A stretch of DNA of 17,450 nucleotides from assembly GCA_002171155.1 (NCBI GenBank), contig NHHF01000087.1, forward strand, positions 1-17,450, given 5' to 3'. Below are positions 1 through 7,799 of the stretch, one piece after another. The notes beneath the pieces were generated by a model. That model was not told the DNA's origin, did no database searches, and was given only the letters and a program-made list of their open reading frames with translations. The stretch comes from Betaproteobacteria bacterium TMED156 (lineage in GTDB: Bacteria > Pseudomonadota > Gammaproteobacteria > Burkholderiales > Burkholderiaceae_A). The translations under genes were made by a program, and so were the position numbers. How positions within the stretch are numbered: the stretch's first letter is position 1; each line of letters begins with the position of its first letter.

Positions 1-1
1 T

Positions 2-433
2 GGTGCAGATGAGATTGATGAAATGCATTGTATGACCAAGGGTGGTGGAGGGGCTCTAACACTTGAGAAAATTGTTGCAGAAATTTCATCAACTTTTATA
101 TGCTTAGTTGATGAAACAAAACTTGTGCAAAGCCTTGGAAAATTTCCAATTCCTATCGAGGTTATTTCAGAAGCAGTAAATCCGATTATCCAAAAGATAA
201 AAACTAAATATGGTGGTGATGCTATAGTTAGAAAGAATTTTTTAACTGATCATGGCAACCAAATTTTAGATTTACACAATTTAACGATAAATAATCCAGT
301 TTCCCTTGAAAAAAATCTAAATTCTATTCCTGGAGTAGTAACAAATGGGATTTTTGCCATAAGAAAAGCTAATATGGTTTTGGTTGGAACCAACTCAGGA
401 TTAAAAATATTAAAAAGTTCTGGGTTTGACTAA
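2..433 (+). CDS. rpiA: Ribose-5-phosphate isomerase A, C-terminal part (5' end outside the window)
   Basis: The enzyme interconverts ribose 5-phosphate and ribulose 5-phosphate in the cytosolic pentose phosphate pathway. The reading frame is already open at base 2 and begins GADEIDEM, the conserved acidic active-site segment of RpiA. It is followed by the KGGGGALTLEKI motif, which carries the catalytic lysine and glutamate region. Further family hallmarks are LGKFPIPIEVI, TDHGNQILD and the C-terminal IPGVVTNGIFA. About 144 residues are present. Compared with the usual length of about 220, roughly the first 75-80 residues lie upstream of the window. The stop is TAA at 431-433. phoU follows on the same strand after 75 bp. 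The ATG at base 23 is internal and is not the start. Identification is firm. Confidence 0.95.
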   Translation, partial: GADEIDEMHCMTKGGGGALTLEKIVAEISSTFICLVDETKLVQSLGKFPIPIEVISEAVNPIIQKIKTKYGGDAIVRKNFLTDHGNQILDLHNLTINNPVSLEKNLNSIPGVVTNGIFAIRKANMVLVGTNSGLKILKSSGFD

Positions 434-455
434 TAATATTTGAATTATTTAATAT
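426..455 (+). promoter_or_regulatory. Possible sigma70 promoter for phoU
   Basis: TTGACT at 426-431 (5 of 6 matches to the -35 consensus, overlapping the rpiA stop) is followed after 18 bp by TAATAT at 450-455 (4 of 6 matches to the -10 consensus). This would leave an untranslated leader of roughly 45 bases before the phoU ATG at 509. In DNA this AT-rich such matches arise often by chance, so it is only a candidate. The rest of the 434-508 gap is AT-only sequence with no clear stem-loop. Confidence 0.25.
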
Positions 456-508
456 TAATTTTATTTTTTAAAACTAAAATAATAGATTATTAAAATCTTT
501 GAATAAAC

Positions 509-1180
509 ATGGACAAACATACTGACACAAACTTTGAAAAAGAGTTAGAAATTATAAGATCTGAATTGCTCCTCATGGGAGGAACAGTTATAGAAATGAT
601 TAAAAGCTCTTTGGACGGATTACTCACTGCTAATGAATCTAGCTTTAAAACTGTATTTGAATTAGAGCAAGAAATAAATGCTTCTGAAGTAAAAATTGAT
701 TCACTTTGTACTAACACCCTAGCCATAAGACAGCCAACAGCTGTGGACTTACGATTCATTGTCTCATCACAGAGAATGATTAGAGATATCGAAAGAATTG
801 GAGACGAGGCTGAAAAAATGGCTAGAATGGGGCAATTTTTTCACAAAAATGTACACAGAGAAATACCAAAATTAGATTTTTCCGCTACTGTATCCGATGT
901 AATTTCGATGTTAAAGAGAGTCTTGGATGCATATGCTAGAGATGATGCTTCAGAACTTAAAACAGTCATTCTCGATGACAAAGCTGTAGATGATAGCTTT
1001 AGAAATACACTAAATGAATTAATTTCGCACATGCTTGAGGAGCATGCAAGGGTGAGCAAGTGCATAGATTTAATATTTTTTGCAAAAGCTTTGGAGAGAA
1101 TTGGGGATCATGCAAAAAATATGTCTGAGAGTATTATTTTCATGGTTAAAGGTGATGATTTAAGACATTCAAAAACATAA
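509..1180 (+). CDS. phoU: Phosphate-specific transport/signalling accessory protein PhoU
   Basis: PhoU is a cytoplasmic all-helical protein that links the PstSCAB phosphate transporter to the PhoR sensor kinase and represses the Pho regulon when phosphate is plentiful. The 223 residues fit the usual length of 220-240 and show the two three-helix PhoU repeats. Each carries a metal-binding E/DxxxD-type motif: IRDIERIGDEAEKMA at about 91-105 and AKALERIGDHAKNMSE at about 192-207. DLRFI at 80-84 is another hallmark. The start is the ATG at 509; no good Shine-Dalgarno sequence precedes it. No pst or phoBR genes are in the window. The 3' end faces yggX, with only 9 bp between the two stop codons. 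Confidence 0.95.
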   Translation: MDKHTDTNFEKELEIIRSELLLMGGTVIEMIKSSLDGLLTANESSFKTVFELEQEINASEVKIDSLCTNTLAIRQPTAVDLRFIVSSQRMIRDIERIGDEAEKMARMGQFFHKNVHREIPKLDFSATVSDVISMLKRVLDAYARDDASELKTVILDDKAVDDSFRNTLNELISHMLEEHARVSKCIDLIFFAKALERIGDHAKNMSESIIFMVKGDDLRHSKT

Positions 1181-1189
1181 GATTTGAAA

Positions 1190-1462
1190 TTATCCTTTTG
1201 GAGGTGTATATCCACTTGCCGCGTCAGCCCCGTCACCAAAAAAATATCCATCCATCTGATCCATAAGGTATTTTCTAGCCTTAACATCTGACAAATTAAG
1301 TCTATACTCGTTCACTAGCATAGTTTGGTGCTGTATCCACTGATTCCAAGCTTCCTTTGAAACATTCTCCCAAATCTTTTTTCCGATGTCTCCAGGAACT
1401 GGTTGAAAATCCAAACCTTCAGCTTCTTTTTTTAACTTAATGCAATTTATTAACCTTGACAT
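1190..1462 (-). CDS. yggX: Probable Fe(2+)-trafficking protein YggX
   Basis: This is a small cytosolic protein of the YggX family, implicated in protecting iron-sulfur clusters from oxidative damage and in Fe(II) handling. The 90 residues match the family length. Hallmarks visible are the N-terminal [10 protein letters not shown] with the conserved Cys7, [35 protein letters not shown] and the C-terminal GYTPP. The ATG (complement of 1460-1462) is preceded by an AGGGG ribosome site about 5-6 bases upstream, so the start is secure. It lies downstream of, and in the same direction as, the YkuK-like gene with a 65-bp gap, and is convergent with phoU. In many relatives yggX is a stand-alone gene near DNA repair genes; here its partner is different. 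Confidence 0.95.
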   Translation of the reverse strand: MSRLINCIKLKKEAEGLDFQPVPGDIGKKIWENVSKEAWNQWIQHQTMLVNEYRLNLSDVKARKYLMDQMDGYFFGDGADAASGYTPPKG

Positions 1463-1527
1463 CTGTTACCCCTAAATTATTTTTTAGATTTTATTAAATG
1501 AAAAATATATTTTTTAGCTATGAAATT

Positions 1528-2007
1528 TCATGCAGTGTTTAAAGATGGTATAAGGCCTCTATAACGATCTGCAGCACAACTTGCAGCAAAAGCATGAGGT
1601 TTGACTCTCGGTGAGACATTACATACTCCTCTAATGTATCCAATGGCCTGTTGAACTACAACTTGAGACATGTACATGGGATCTGGATTTAGATCAAGAT
1701 GAATCTCAACTTTTCTATTATCAAAAATGTCTGCAAGTCTGAGGTACAAATCCGCAACTTTATAAACTTCATTCATGAGTCTCAATTGTGGTTTATCACC
1801 TTTTGTATCATAGTCTCTCTCTCTAACGGTTTCACCAAACAGTTTACAACCATGCTTGCCGTCTATGTGAACAACGACAACCATTGTGTAATCAGCATAC
1901 CAATCGTTCCCAACAATAAATCTGTATGAATCAGCGCCAATATAAATTTCAGTTTCTTTTGATTGAGCCTGAATAAATGTTCTGACTTCACTTATATTTA
2001 ATTCCAT
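1528..2007 (-). CDS. YkuK/DUF458-like RNase H-fold protein, function unknown
   Basis: The protein resembles the DUF458 (YkuK) family, predicted to have an RNase H-like fold. With the ATG at 2007 it has 159 residues. Candidate acidic residues in the typical order are an Asp in YIGADSYRF (about residue 26), a Glu in RLMNEVYKVA (about 80), an Asp in EIHLDLNPD (about 105) and an Asp in the C-terminal KPHAFAASCAADRY block (about 147), which is the best family signature. An upstream in-frame ATG at 2061 would add 18 residues (MIFRNHIKNL...). I prefer 2007 because the protein then begins directly at the MELNISEV helix and a weak TAGG lies upstream. There is no signal peptide or membrane segment. It is probably co-transcribed with yggX and diverges from the efflux genes. 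The family has no established biochemical role; a nuclease function is inference from the fold. Homologues in marine phages are recalled but not checked. Confidence 0.7.
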   Translation of the reverse strand: MELNISEVRTFIQAQSKETEIYIGADSYRFIVGNDWYADYTMVVVVHIDGKHGCKLFGETVRERDYDTKGDKPQLRLMNEVYKVADLYLRLADIFDNRKVEIHLDLNPDPMYMSQVVVQQAIGYIRGVCNVSPRVKPHAFAASCAADRYRGLIPSLNTA

Positions 2008-2144
2008 TAAGCTATTATGCCTATTAAATGATAAGTTTTTAATATGATTTCTGAAAATCATGTTTTTTTCTTATTTTTCATAAAGCTGGAATTACATGCT
2101 TAAACTCTGGTCTATTAATTAGTATTTTTTTTTTGGGGAAAAGG
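2008..2144. promoter_or_regulatory. Divergent intergenic region between the YkuK-like gene and the efflux operon
   Basis: This is the longest non-coding stretch of the window: 137 bp, or 83 bp if the YkuK-like protein starts at 2061. It should hold promoters for both directions, but I cannot pick out convincing -35/-10 pairs. It ends with a run of ten T (2125-2134) followed by GGGG (2135-2138), which may serve as the ribosome-binding site of the GTG start at 2145. Confidence 0.4.
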
Positions 2145-3308
2145 GTGCAAATTACTTGGTTTCGTTTTTTTTTGGCATTATTTTTTTTAATTTCAGCTTT
2201 CTTAATATTTTTTTTGAATGATTTCTTTCAAAAAAAGACTGAATGGGAGACGGTCTTAGTTGAAAGAGGAAAAATAGAGAAAAAAATATCTGCAAATGGA
2301 ACTTTGAATCCCGTGTTTACAGTTAATGTTGGAACCCAAATTTCGGGAATCATCCAAGATGTGCATGTAGATTTCAATGACAAAGTAACTAAAAGTCAAT
2401 TACTTGCTAAAATTGACCCATCTTTGCTGGAGGCAAAAATTTCTCAATCTAAAGCTAATTTATCAGCTGCTGAAGCAGTTTTTAAGGCTAGCAAATCAAA
2501 ATTTTACAGGCAAAAGAAGTTGGAAAAAAAGGGATTCATTTCTAAAGGTTCGATGGAAAATGCAGAGAAGGAATTTGAGGAAGCTAGTGCTAGGGTTGTT
2601 CAAGCAAGAGCACAGCTTGACAAAGAGAATCGAAATTTGTCTTATAGTAAAATTATCTCTCCTATTGATGGAGTTATCATAGAAAGATCTATTGATGTTG
2701 GACAAACAGTTGCAGCCAGCTTTCAAACACCCACGCTTTTTAAAATTGCTCGTGATCTTAATGAAATGCAGATAGAGGCTTTAGTCTCAGAGGCCGACAT
2801 TGGTAATATCCGTCCAGGACAAGCAGTTACATTTGAAGTTGATGCTTTCCCAAACAAAAGTTTTAACGGCACAGTTAAACTTGTAAGACTTGAACCTGAG
2901 GTAGAACAAAATGTTGTTAGTTATAAAGTAATTGTTGATGTTGAAAACCCAGAAGGAACCCTACTTCCGGGGATGACTGCTCAATCTTTAATTACAGTTC
3001 AAACAAAGAACAGTGTTTTAAAAATACCTGTATCTACTTTGCGGTTTAGTCCTTCTGAGTATACTAGCTACAGTGTTAGTCCAATAAAAGTTCCTGAAAA
3101 TACTGCAAAAAATAAGTCTTCAATTGATGAAATCTTTAGGATTAACGAAAGGGGTAAGATTGAGAAGCTAGAAATTTTATTAGGTACATCGGATGGGAAA
3201 TTTGTTGAAATTGTTAGTGGTGTAGATGAGAAAGACGAAATAATTACCAAAGAAAAAACTCCCAAAATAAAATCTTCAAAATCAGGTTTCAGATTCAAGT
3301 TTAATTAA
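2145..3308 (+). CDS. macA: MacA-like periplasmic adaptor of an ABC efflux pump (HlyD/membrane-fusion family)
   Basis: This adaptor would connect an inner-membrane MacB-type ABC transporter to an outer-membrane TolC channel. An N-terminal membrane anchor rich in Phe and Leu (about residues 7-27) is followed by the first biotinyl-lipoyl half (GTQISGIIQDVHVDFNDKV). Next come an alpha-helical hairpin of about 80 residues rich in Lys, Ala and Glu, the second lipoyl half (ISPIDGVIIERSIDVGQTV), the beta-barrel (VSEADIGNIRPGQAVTF) and a membrane-proximal domain. I prefer the GTG at 2145 (387 residues), because GGGG at 2135-2138 gives a usable ribosome site. A TTG at 2133 would add four residues but has no such site. 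The ATPase gene follows after 7 bp. No TolC gene is nearby. The substrate is unknown. Confidence 0.85.
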   Translation: MQITWFRFFLALFFLISAFLIFFLNDFFQKKTEWETVLVERGKIEKKISANGTLNPVFTVNVGTQISGIIQDVHVDFNDKVTKSQLLAKIDPSLLEAKISQSKANLSAAEAVFKASKSKFYRQKKLEKKGFISKGSMENAEKEFEEASARVVQARAQLDKENRNLSYSKIISPIDGVIIERSIDVGQTVAASFQTPTLFKIARDLNEMQIEALVSEADIGNIRPGQAVTFEVDAFPNKSFNGTVKLVRLEPEVEQNVVSYKVIVDVENPEGTLLPGMTAQSLITVQTKNSVLKIPVSTLRFSPSEYTSYSVSPIKVPENTAKNKSSIDEIFRINERGKIEKLEILLGTSDGKFVEIVSGVDEKDEIITKEKTPKIKSSKSGFRFKFN

Positions 3309-3315
3309 GAACCCA

Positions 3316-4008
3316 ATGACTCAAGTTTTAAATTTAAAAAATTTATCTAAAAGTTATTTTCAAAGTCTTGAAAATACTGTTCCAGTGATTGACGACTTAA
3401 ACCTCCAGGTCGAGGTTGGAGAGTTTTTATCTCTAATGGGCCCTTCAGGCTCTGGTAAGTCAACTTTATTGAATTTAATTGGTTTGCTTGATCAACCTAA
3501 CAGTGGTGAAATTTATTTTGATGGACAAAACTTAACAAAATTAAAATCCGACGAACAAGCCTTTTTAAGAAATCACGAGTTTGGTTTTGTTTTTCAAGGT
3601 TTTAATCTTTTAAAAAGAATGAGTATTTTAGAAAATGTTGCATTACCCCTTCTTTATCAAGGAGTTTCAAGGCATGCAGCCTGTGAAAGAGCTAAATTTT
3701 CTCTTGAATCCACTGGATTGAAAGATTTGGAAGCAAGGCTTCCTAATCAACTTTCAGGAGGCCAACAACAAAGAGTGGCTATTGCAAGGGCTTTGGTTGT
3801 AAATCCAAGGATAATACTCGCAGACGAACCAACTGGAAACTTGGATACAAACACTGCTAGAGAAATAATGAAAACTTTTGTTAATCTTAATTCTAAAAAA
3901 GATATAACAATAATTTTAGTAACCCATGAAGCTGAAATTGCTGAATATGGTAATCGTGTTATCAAGATGCGAGATGGAAAAATTATCAGTGATGAGAAAA
4001 TAAATTAA
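3316..4008 (+). CDS. MacB/LolD-type ABC transporter ATP-binding protein
   Basis: This is the cytoplasmic ATPase of a type VII (MacB-like) ABC system. All nucleotide-binding motifs are intact: Walker A GPSGSGKST (42-50), Q-loop in FVFQGFNLL (Gln94), signature LSGGQQQRVA (about 146-155), Walker B IILADEP (about 166-172) and the switch His in LVTHE (His204). The 230 residues match a stand-alone ATPase such as LolD, without the fused membrane part found in Escherichia coli MacB. It sits 7 bp after the adaptor gene and 3 bp before the permease gene, so the three form one operon. The context (HlyD-type adaptor, MacB-type permease) favours efflux over lipoprotein release. Confidence 0.92.
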   Translation: MTQVLNLKNLSKSYFQSLENTVPVIDDLNLQVEVGEFLSLMGPSGSGKSTLLNLIGLLDQPNSGEIYFDGQNLTKLKSDEQAFLRNHEFGFVFQGFNLLKRMSILENVALPLLYQGVSRHAACERAKFSLESTGLKDLEARLPNQLSGGQQQRVAIARALVVNPRIILADEPTGNLDTNTAREIMKTFVNLNSKKDITIILVTHEAEIAEYGNRVIKMRDGKIISDEKIN

Positions 4009-4011
4009 TTT

Positions 4012-5235
4012 ATGAGCTTTTATTCTTGTTTTTTTGAAGCCTGCAATTCTCTGAGATACAACTTTTTAAGAACATTCTTAACAATTCTGGGTGTTGTAAT
4101 TGGCGTAATGGCTGTAATTGTAATGCTTGCTGTAGGAAAGGGGGTTCAATCTGAAGTAAACGATAGTATTTCATCAATTGGAAGTGATTTGCTGGTAGTT
4201 TTTCCGGGTTTTCAAACTTCAGGCAGGGTTAAAAGAGCTGGTACTAGCAAAGTTACACTAACTGTTCAAGATGCTGAGGCATTATCAGATATTTCATCAG
4301 TCGACAGAGTTTCCTCTGTCATAGCAAGAACTATGCAAATTCAGTTTAGAGACGCTAATTGGAGTTCTAGAGTGACCGGTGTGACTCCCACTTACCATTA
4401 TGTTAGAGAGTGGAAATTGCATGCAGGAGATTACCTTTCAGATCAAGATGTCAGAAGTCGTAATAGAGTTGCTTTAATAGGCAACACAGTAGCAATGGAA
4501 CTGTTTGGAGATTTAAATGCACTGGATAAAGTAATTAGAATTAAAAATATTCCCTTTAGAATTATCGGGATCTTAGAAAAAAAGGGAACGTCAATTACAG
4601 GTAGAGATCAGGATAATAGTATTTTTGTGCCTTTGAATACTGCTAGACAATTTTTGATCAGAAGTAAATTTCCATCATCAGTATCTTATTTGATAATTAA
4701 ACTTGAAAATGGGGAAAATCAAAAACAGGCTGAAAGTGACATAAAATCTTTACTTAGAAAGAGACACAATTTAAAAGATACTGAAAAAAGTGATTTTAGT
4801 GTTTCTAATTTAACTGATATTGCTTCAACCGCTGCAACTGCTACTCAAGCAATGACGGTGCTATTGGCGGCTATTGCAGGCGTATCTCTAATTGTTGGTG
4901 GGATTGGTATAATGAATATTATGCTGGTTGGTGTGACTGAAAGAACAAGGGAAATTGGTGTCAGATTGGCGATTGGTGCTAAACAAAGTGACATACTTCG
5001 TCAATTTCTTATAGAAGCTGTAATAATCTGTGTTTCTGGAGGTCTTTTGGGAATTGTTTTAGGCATGAGTTTTTCCTGGATTATCTCTTACTTTTCGGGC
5101 ATAACCGTTGAGGTGACTATCGTATCCATCCTTGTTGCTTTTTTTATTTCAGCAGGAATAGGAATTTTCTTTGGATGGTATCCTGCAAAAAGAGCTTCGC
5201 AAATGCAACCTGTTGACGCATTGCGAATCGAATAA
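4012..5235 (+). CDS. MacB/FtsX-family ABC transporter permease
   Basis: This is the inner-membrane partner of the preceding ATPase. The 407 residues show the MacB layout. One N-terminal transmembrane helix (about 17-45, [20 protein letters not shown]) is followed by a periplasmic domain of about 230 residues. Three C-terminal helices follow, beginning at [20 protein letters not shown], and the protein ends in the typical [20 protein letters not shown]. The coupling motif [14 protein letters not shown] between transmembrane helices 2 and 3 is a strong family mark. With the ATPase encoded separately, MacB is split over two genes here, as in many proteobacterial three-gene efflux operons. gltX follows after 16 bp, so it may share the transcript. 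Transport substrates cannot be read from the sequence. Confidence 0.92.
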   Translation: MSFYSCFFEACNSLRYNFLRTFLTILGVVIGVMAVIVMLAVGKGVQSEVNDSISSIGSDLLVVFPGFQTSGRVKRAGTSKVTLTVQDAEALSDISSVDRVSSVIARTMQIQFRDANWSSRVTGVTPTYHYVREWKLHAGDYLSDQDVRSRNRVALIGNTVAMELFGDLNALDKVIRIKNIPFRIIGILEKKGTSITGRDQDNSIFVPLNTARQFLIRSKFPSSVSYLIIKLENGENQKQAESDIKSLLRKRHNLKDTEKSDFSVSNLTDIASTAATATQAMTVLLAAIAGVSLIVGGIGIMNIMLVGVTERTREIGVRLAIGAKQSDILRQFLIEAVIICVSGGLLGIVLGMSFSWIISYFSGITVEVTIVSILVAFFISAGIGIFFGWYPAKRASQMQPVDALRIE

Positions 5236-5251
5236 CTTAAGTTTTTCTTTT

Positions 5252-6683
5252 ATGAGTATACGAACTAGATTTGCTCCCAGCCCTACTGGTTACCTTCATT
5301 TAGGTGGTGCAAGGACCGCGCTTTTTTCATGGGCATTCGCAAAAAAAAATAAAGGTAAATTTATTCTAAGAATTGAAGATACTGATGGGGAAAGATCAAC
5401 TCAAAGTGCAGTAAATGTAATTTTGAAGGGGATGGAATGGTTAGGATTAGATTTTGACGAGGGTCCTTTTTTCCAGTCAAGAAGAATGCAGCGTTATAAA
5501 CAAGTTATACAAAACTTATTGGAAAATAATCATGCATATCATTGTTATTGCTCAAATGCGGAACTTGACGAGATGAGAGAATCACAAAAAAAGAGAGGAG
5601 AAAAACCAAGATATGATGGAAGATGGAGACCTGAAAATATCTTGCTCAATAAATTAACCCCCCCTGAAGGTAAAAAGTCTGTGATTAGATTTAAAAACCC
5701 AGATTATGGTGTCGTAACCTGGGATGATAAGATAAAAGGACAAATTTCTACAAACAATGCAGAGCTTGACGATTTAATAATAGCAAGGTCGGATGGAAGT
5801 CCTACCTACAATTTTACTGTCGTTGTGGATGATTTAGACATGGAAATTACACACGTTATTAGAGGGGATGACCATATCAATAACACTCCAAGACAAATCA
5901 ATATTTTTAACGCATTAGGGGCCAAGATTCCTGAATATGCCCACCTTCCTATGATTCACGGTCAAGATGGAGAAAAATTATCAAAAAGGCATGGATCCAT
6001 TTCTGTTCTTAAATATCAAGAACTAGGTTACCTATCAAATGCTCTGCTTAATTACTTGGCTAGATTGGGGTGGGGCTATGGAGATAAAGAGCTTTTTTCA
6101 ATTGATGAATTTACTAATTTATTTATCCTTTAAAGGATGCAGCAAATCCTCATCTAAGTTTGACATTGAAAAACTTAGATGGGTAAATTCCAATTATCTA
6201 AAAAAAACACCAGTTAATGAAATCATTGAGGATGTTAAAAACAGACTTGATAAAAGAAATATTGATTTAAACACAGGTCCACCAGTGCACCTAGTTTGCC
6301 AATTAATTATTGAAAGAGTTCAAACAATTGAGGAATTAGCCAATAATTGCGAACTTTTTTTCTTTTCTTCGGAGGATACAATAAACTTAGCAAATGTTAT
6401 TAACGATCCCAGTTATCAAAAATTTAGCAAAACTAATAAGTCCTTACTTAAAAAAGCATTGAATGAATTTATCGAGCATTATCCCGAAAACCCTCAAGAA
6501 GTAACTCTTGACTTACACATTCGAGAATTAATAAAAAAATTCGGTTTTAAAATGCCTCAATTTGTAATCCCTTTACGATTGATTTTGTTACGTTCAATTA
6601 ATACTCCATCCATTGCGAAAGTACTAATGGTTTTGGGAAAAGCCTGTGTTTGTGAACGAATTTTAAAAGCTTTGAATATTTAG
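5252..6683 (+). CDS. gltX: Glutamyl-tRNA synthetase, interrupted by a +1 frameshift
   Basis: The enzyme charges tRNA(Glu) with glutamate; it is a class I synthetase. The first part (5252-6133, 293 residues) holds the full catalytic core: the HIGH-type HLGG at residues 16-19, [10 protein letters not shown], the Cys-rich [12 protein letters not shown] insertion, [14 protein letters not shown] and the KMSKS-type KLSKR at 242-246. It ends at TAA 6131-6133, just after DEFTNLFIL. The C-terminal anticodon-binding part continues one frame over from 6132 ([20 protein letters not shown]) to TAG at 6681-6683. Skipping one T joins the halves into about 476 residues, the usual length, with no missing or extra residue. 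The start is the ATG at 5252; an upstream ATG at 5171 lies inside the permease gene. The gene is probably functional in the organism, with an error here, but it could be truly broken or recoded. Confidence 0.85.
6128..6134 (+). other. Frameshift site in gltX (CTT-TAA-A)
   Basis: The first frame reads CTT then the stop TAA; reading CTT, skipping T6131 and continuing AAA GGA restores the synthetase. The site sits in the middle of a perfect 14-bp palindrome, ATCCTTTAAAGGAT (6125-6138). It has the same CTT-T shape as the RF2 (prfB) recoding site, but the Shine-Dalgarno-like stimulator expected a few bases upstream is absent; the bases before it are AATTTATTTATC. Confidence 0.8.
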
Positions 6684-6690
6684 GAAAAAA

Positions 6691-7788
6691 ATGAGTGGAA
6701 ATTCTTTTGGTAAATTATTTGTTGTTACATCATTTGGTGAGTCACACGGTCCTGCTATAGGTTGTATTGTCGATGGTTGTCCTCCAGGTTTATTGTTATC
6801 AGAAAAGGACATTCAACCTGACCTTGACAGGCGTCGTCCTGGTAAATCACGTCATGTTACGCAAAGAAAAGAATTAGATAAAGTAGAAATCCTCTCAGGA
6901 GTTTTTGAAGGAAGGACCACAGGTGCTCCTATAGGTTTGCTTATTAGAAATGAAGATGCTAAGAGTAAGGATTATGATTCTATAAAAAATTCTTTTAGAC
7001 CCGGTCACGCTGACTATACTGTGATGCAAAAATACGGAATTAGAGATTGGAGAGGTGGTGGTAGGTCCTCTGCAAGAGAAACTGCGGTCAGAGTAGCTGC
7101 TGGAGCTATCGCAAAAAAATGGCTCAAAATAAAATTTGGCATTGGAATACGGGGGTATGTAGTTCAAATTGGAGAACATGTAGTTAATTTTGAAGATTAT
7201 GAATCAATTGAAAACAACCCTTTTTTTGTTGCTAACAAATCCCAAGTACAGGACTTGGAAAATTACATTGACACTTTAAGAAGAGAGGGTGATTCATGTG
7301 GTGCCAAACTTAAAGTTATTGCATCAAATGTTCCGACTGGTTTAGGTGAACCTGTTTTTGATAGATTAGATGCAGATATAGCTCATGCAATGATGAGTAT
7401 TAATGCAGTTAAGGGAGTTGAAATTGGAGCTGGGTTCTCCTCAGTTTCACAAAGAGGTGCGGATCATGGCGATGAACTTACACCAAATGGATTTAAAACA
7501 AATAATGCTGGAGGAATACTAGGTGGAATTTCTACTGGGCAGGAAATTTCAGTAAAGTTGGCCATCAAACCCACCTCAAGTATTAGGAAGCCGAAGAAGT
7601 CTATTGATACAAATGGAATGCCAACTGTAATTGAAACTCATGGAAGGCACGATCCCTGTGTAGGTATAAGAGCTGTTCCAATTGTGGAAGCAATGACTTC
7701 TCTAGTGTTGATTGATCATGCTTTAAGGCATAGAGCACAAAACTCAGATGTTAAACCTAAAAATCCAAGAATACCTGGATCCGTTTAA
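6691..7788 (+). CDS. aroC: Chorismate synthase
   Basis: This enzyme catalyses the last step of the shikimate pathway, converting 5-enolpyruvylshikimate 3-phosphate to chorismate with reduced FMN as catalyst, in the cytosol. The 365 residues match the family length. Signatures seen are [11 protein letters not shown] near the N terminus, [39 protein letters not shown] (around residues 111-131) and the C-terminal [21 protein letters not shown]. The ATG at 6691 follows the gltX stop after 7 bp and has an AGGA about 6 bases upstream, overlapping the gltX TAG. It feeds the tryptophan genes further down the same strand. An MFS transporter gene follows after 11 bp. Confidence 0.97.
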   Translation: MSGNSFGKLFVVTSFGESHGPAIGCIVDGCPPGLLLSEKDIQPDLDRRRPGKSRHVTQRKELDKVEILSGVFEGRTTGAPIGLLIRNEDAKSKDYDSIKNSFRPGHADYTVMQKYGIRDWRGGGRSSARETAVRVAAGAIAKKWLKIKFGIGIRGYVVQIGEHVVNFEDYESIENNPFFVANKSQVQDLENYIDTLRREGDSCGAKLKVIASNVPTGLGEPVFDRLDADIAHAMMSINAVKGVEIGAGFSSVSQRGADHGDELTPNGFKTNNAGGILGGISTGQEISVKLAIKPTSSIRKPKKSIDTNGMPTVIETHGRHDPCVGIRAVPIVEAMTSLVLIDHALRHRAQNSDVKPKNPRIPGSV

Positions 7789-7799
7789 ATAAAAAAACG

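Noticed and set aside
434..508. Possible terminator after rpiA
   Set aside because: The region is almost pure A/T with only weak ATTTTA/TAAAAT complementarity and no GC-containing stem, so it cannot be called.
1181..1189. Possible bidirectional terminator between phoU and yggX
   Set aside because: Only 9 bp separate the stop codons, and no stem-loop is evident in or around them.
5171..5251. Upstream ATG that would lengthen GltX by 27 residues
   Set aside because: It lies inside the permease gene in another frame and encodes non-conserved residues; [13 protein letters not shown] at 5252 is the standard synthetase N terminus.
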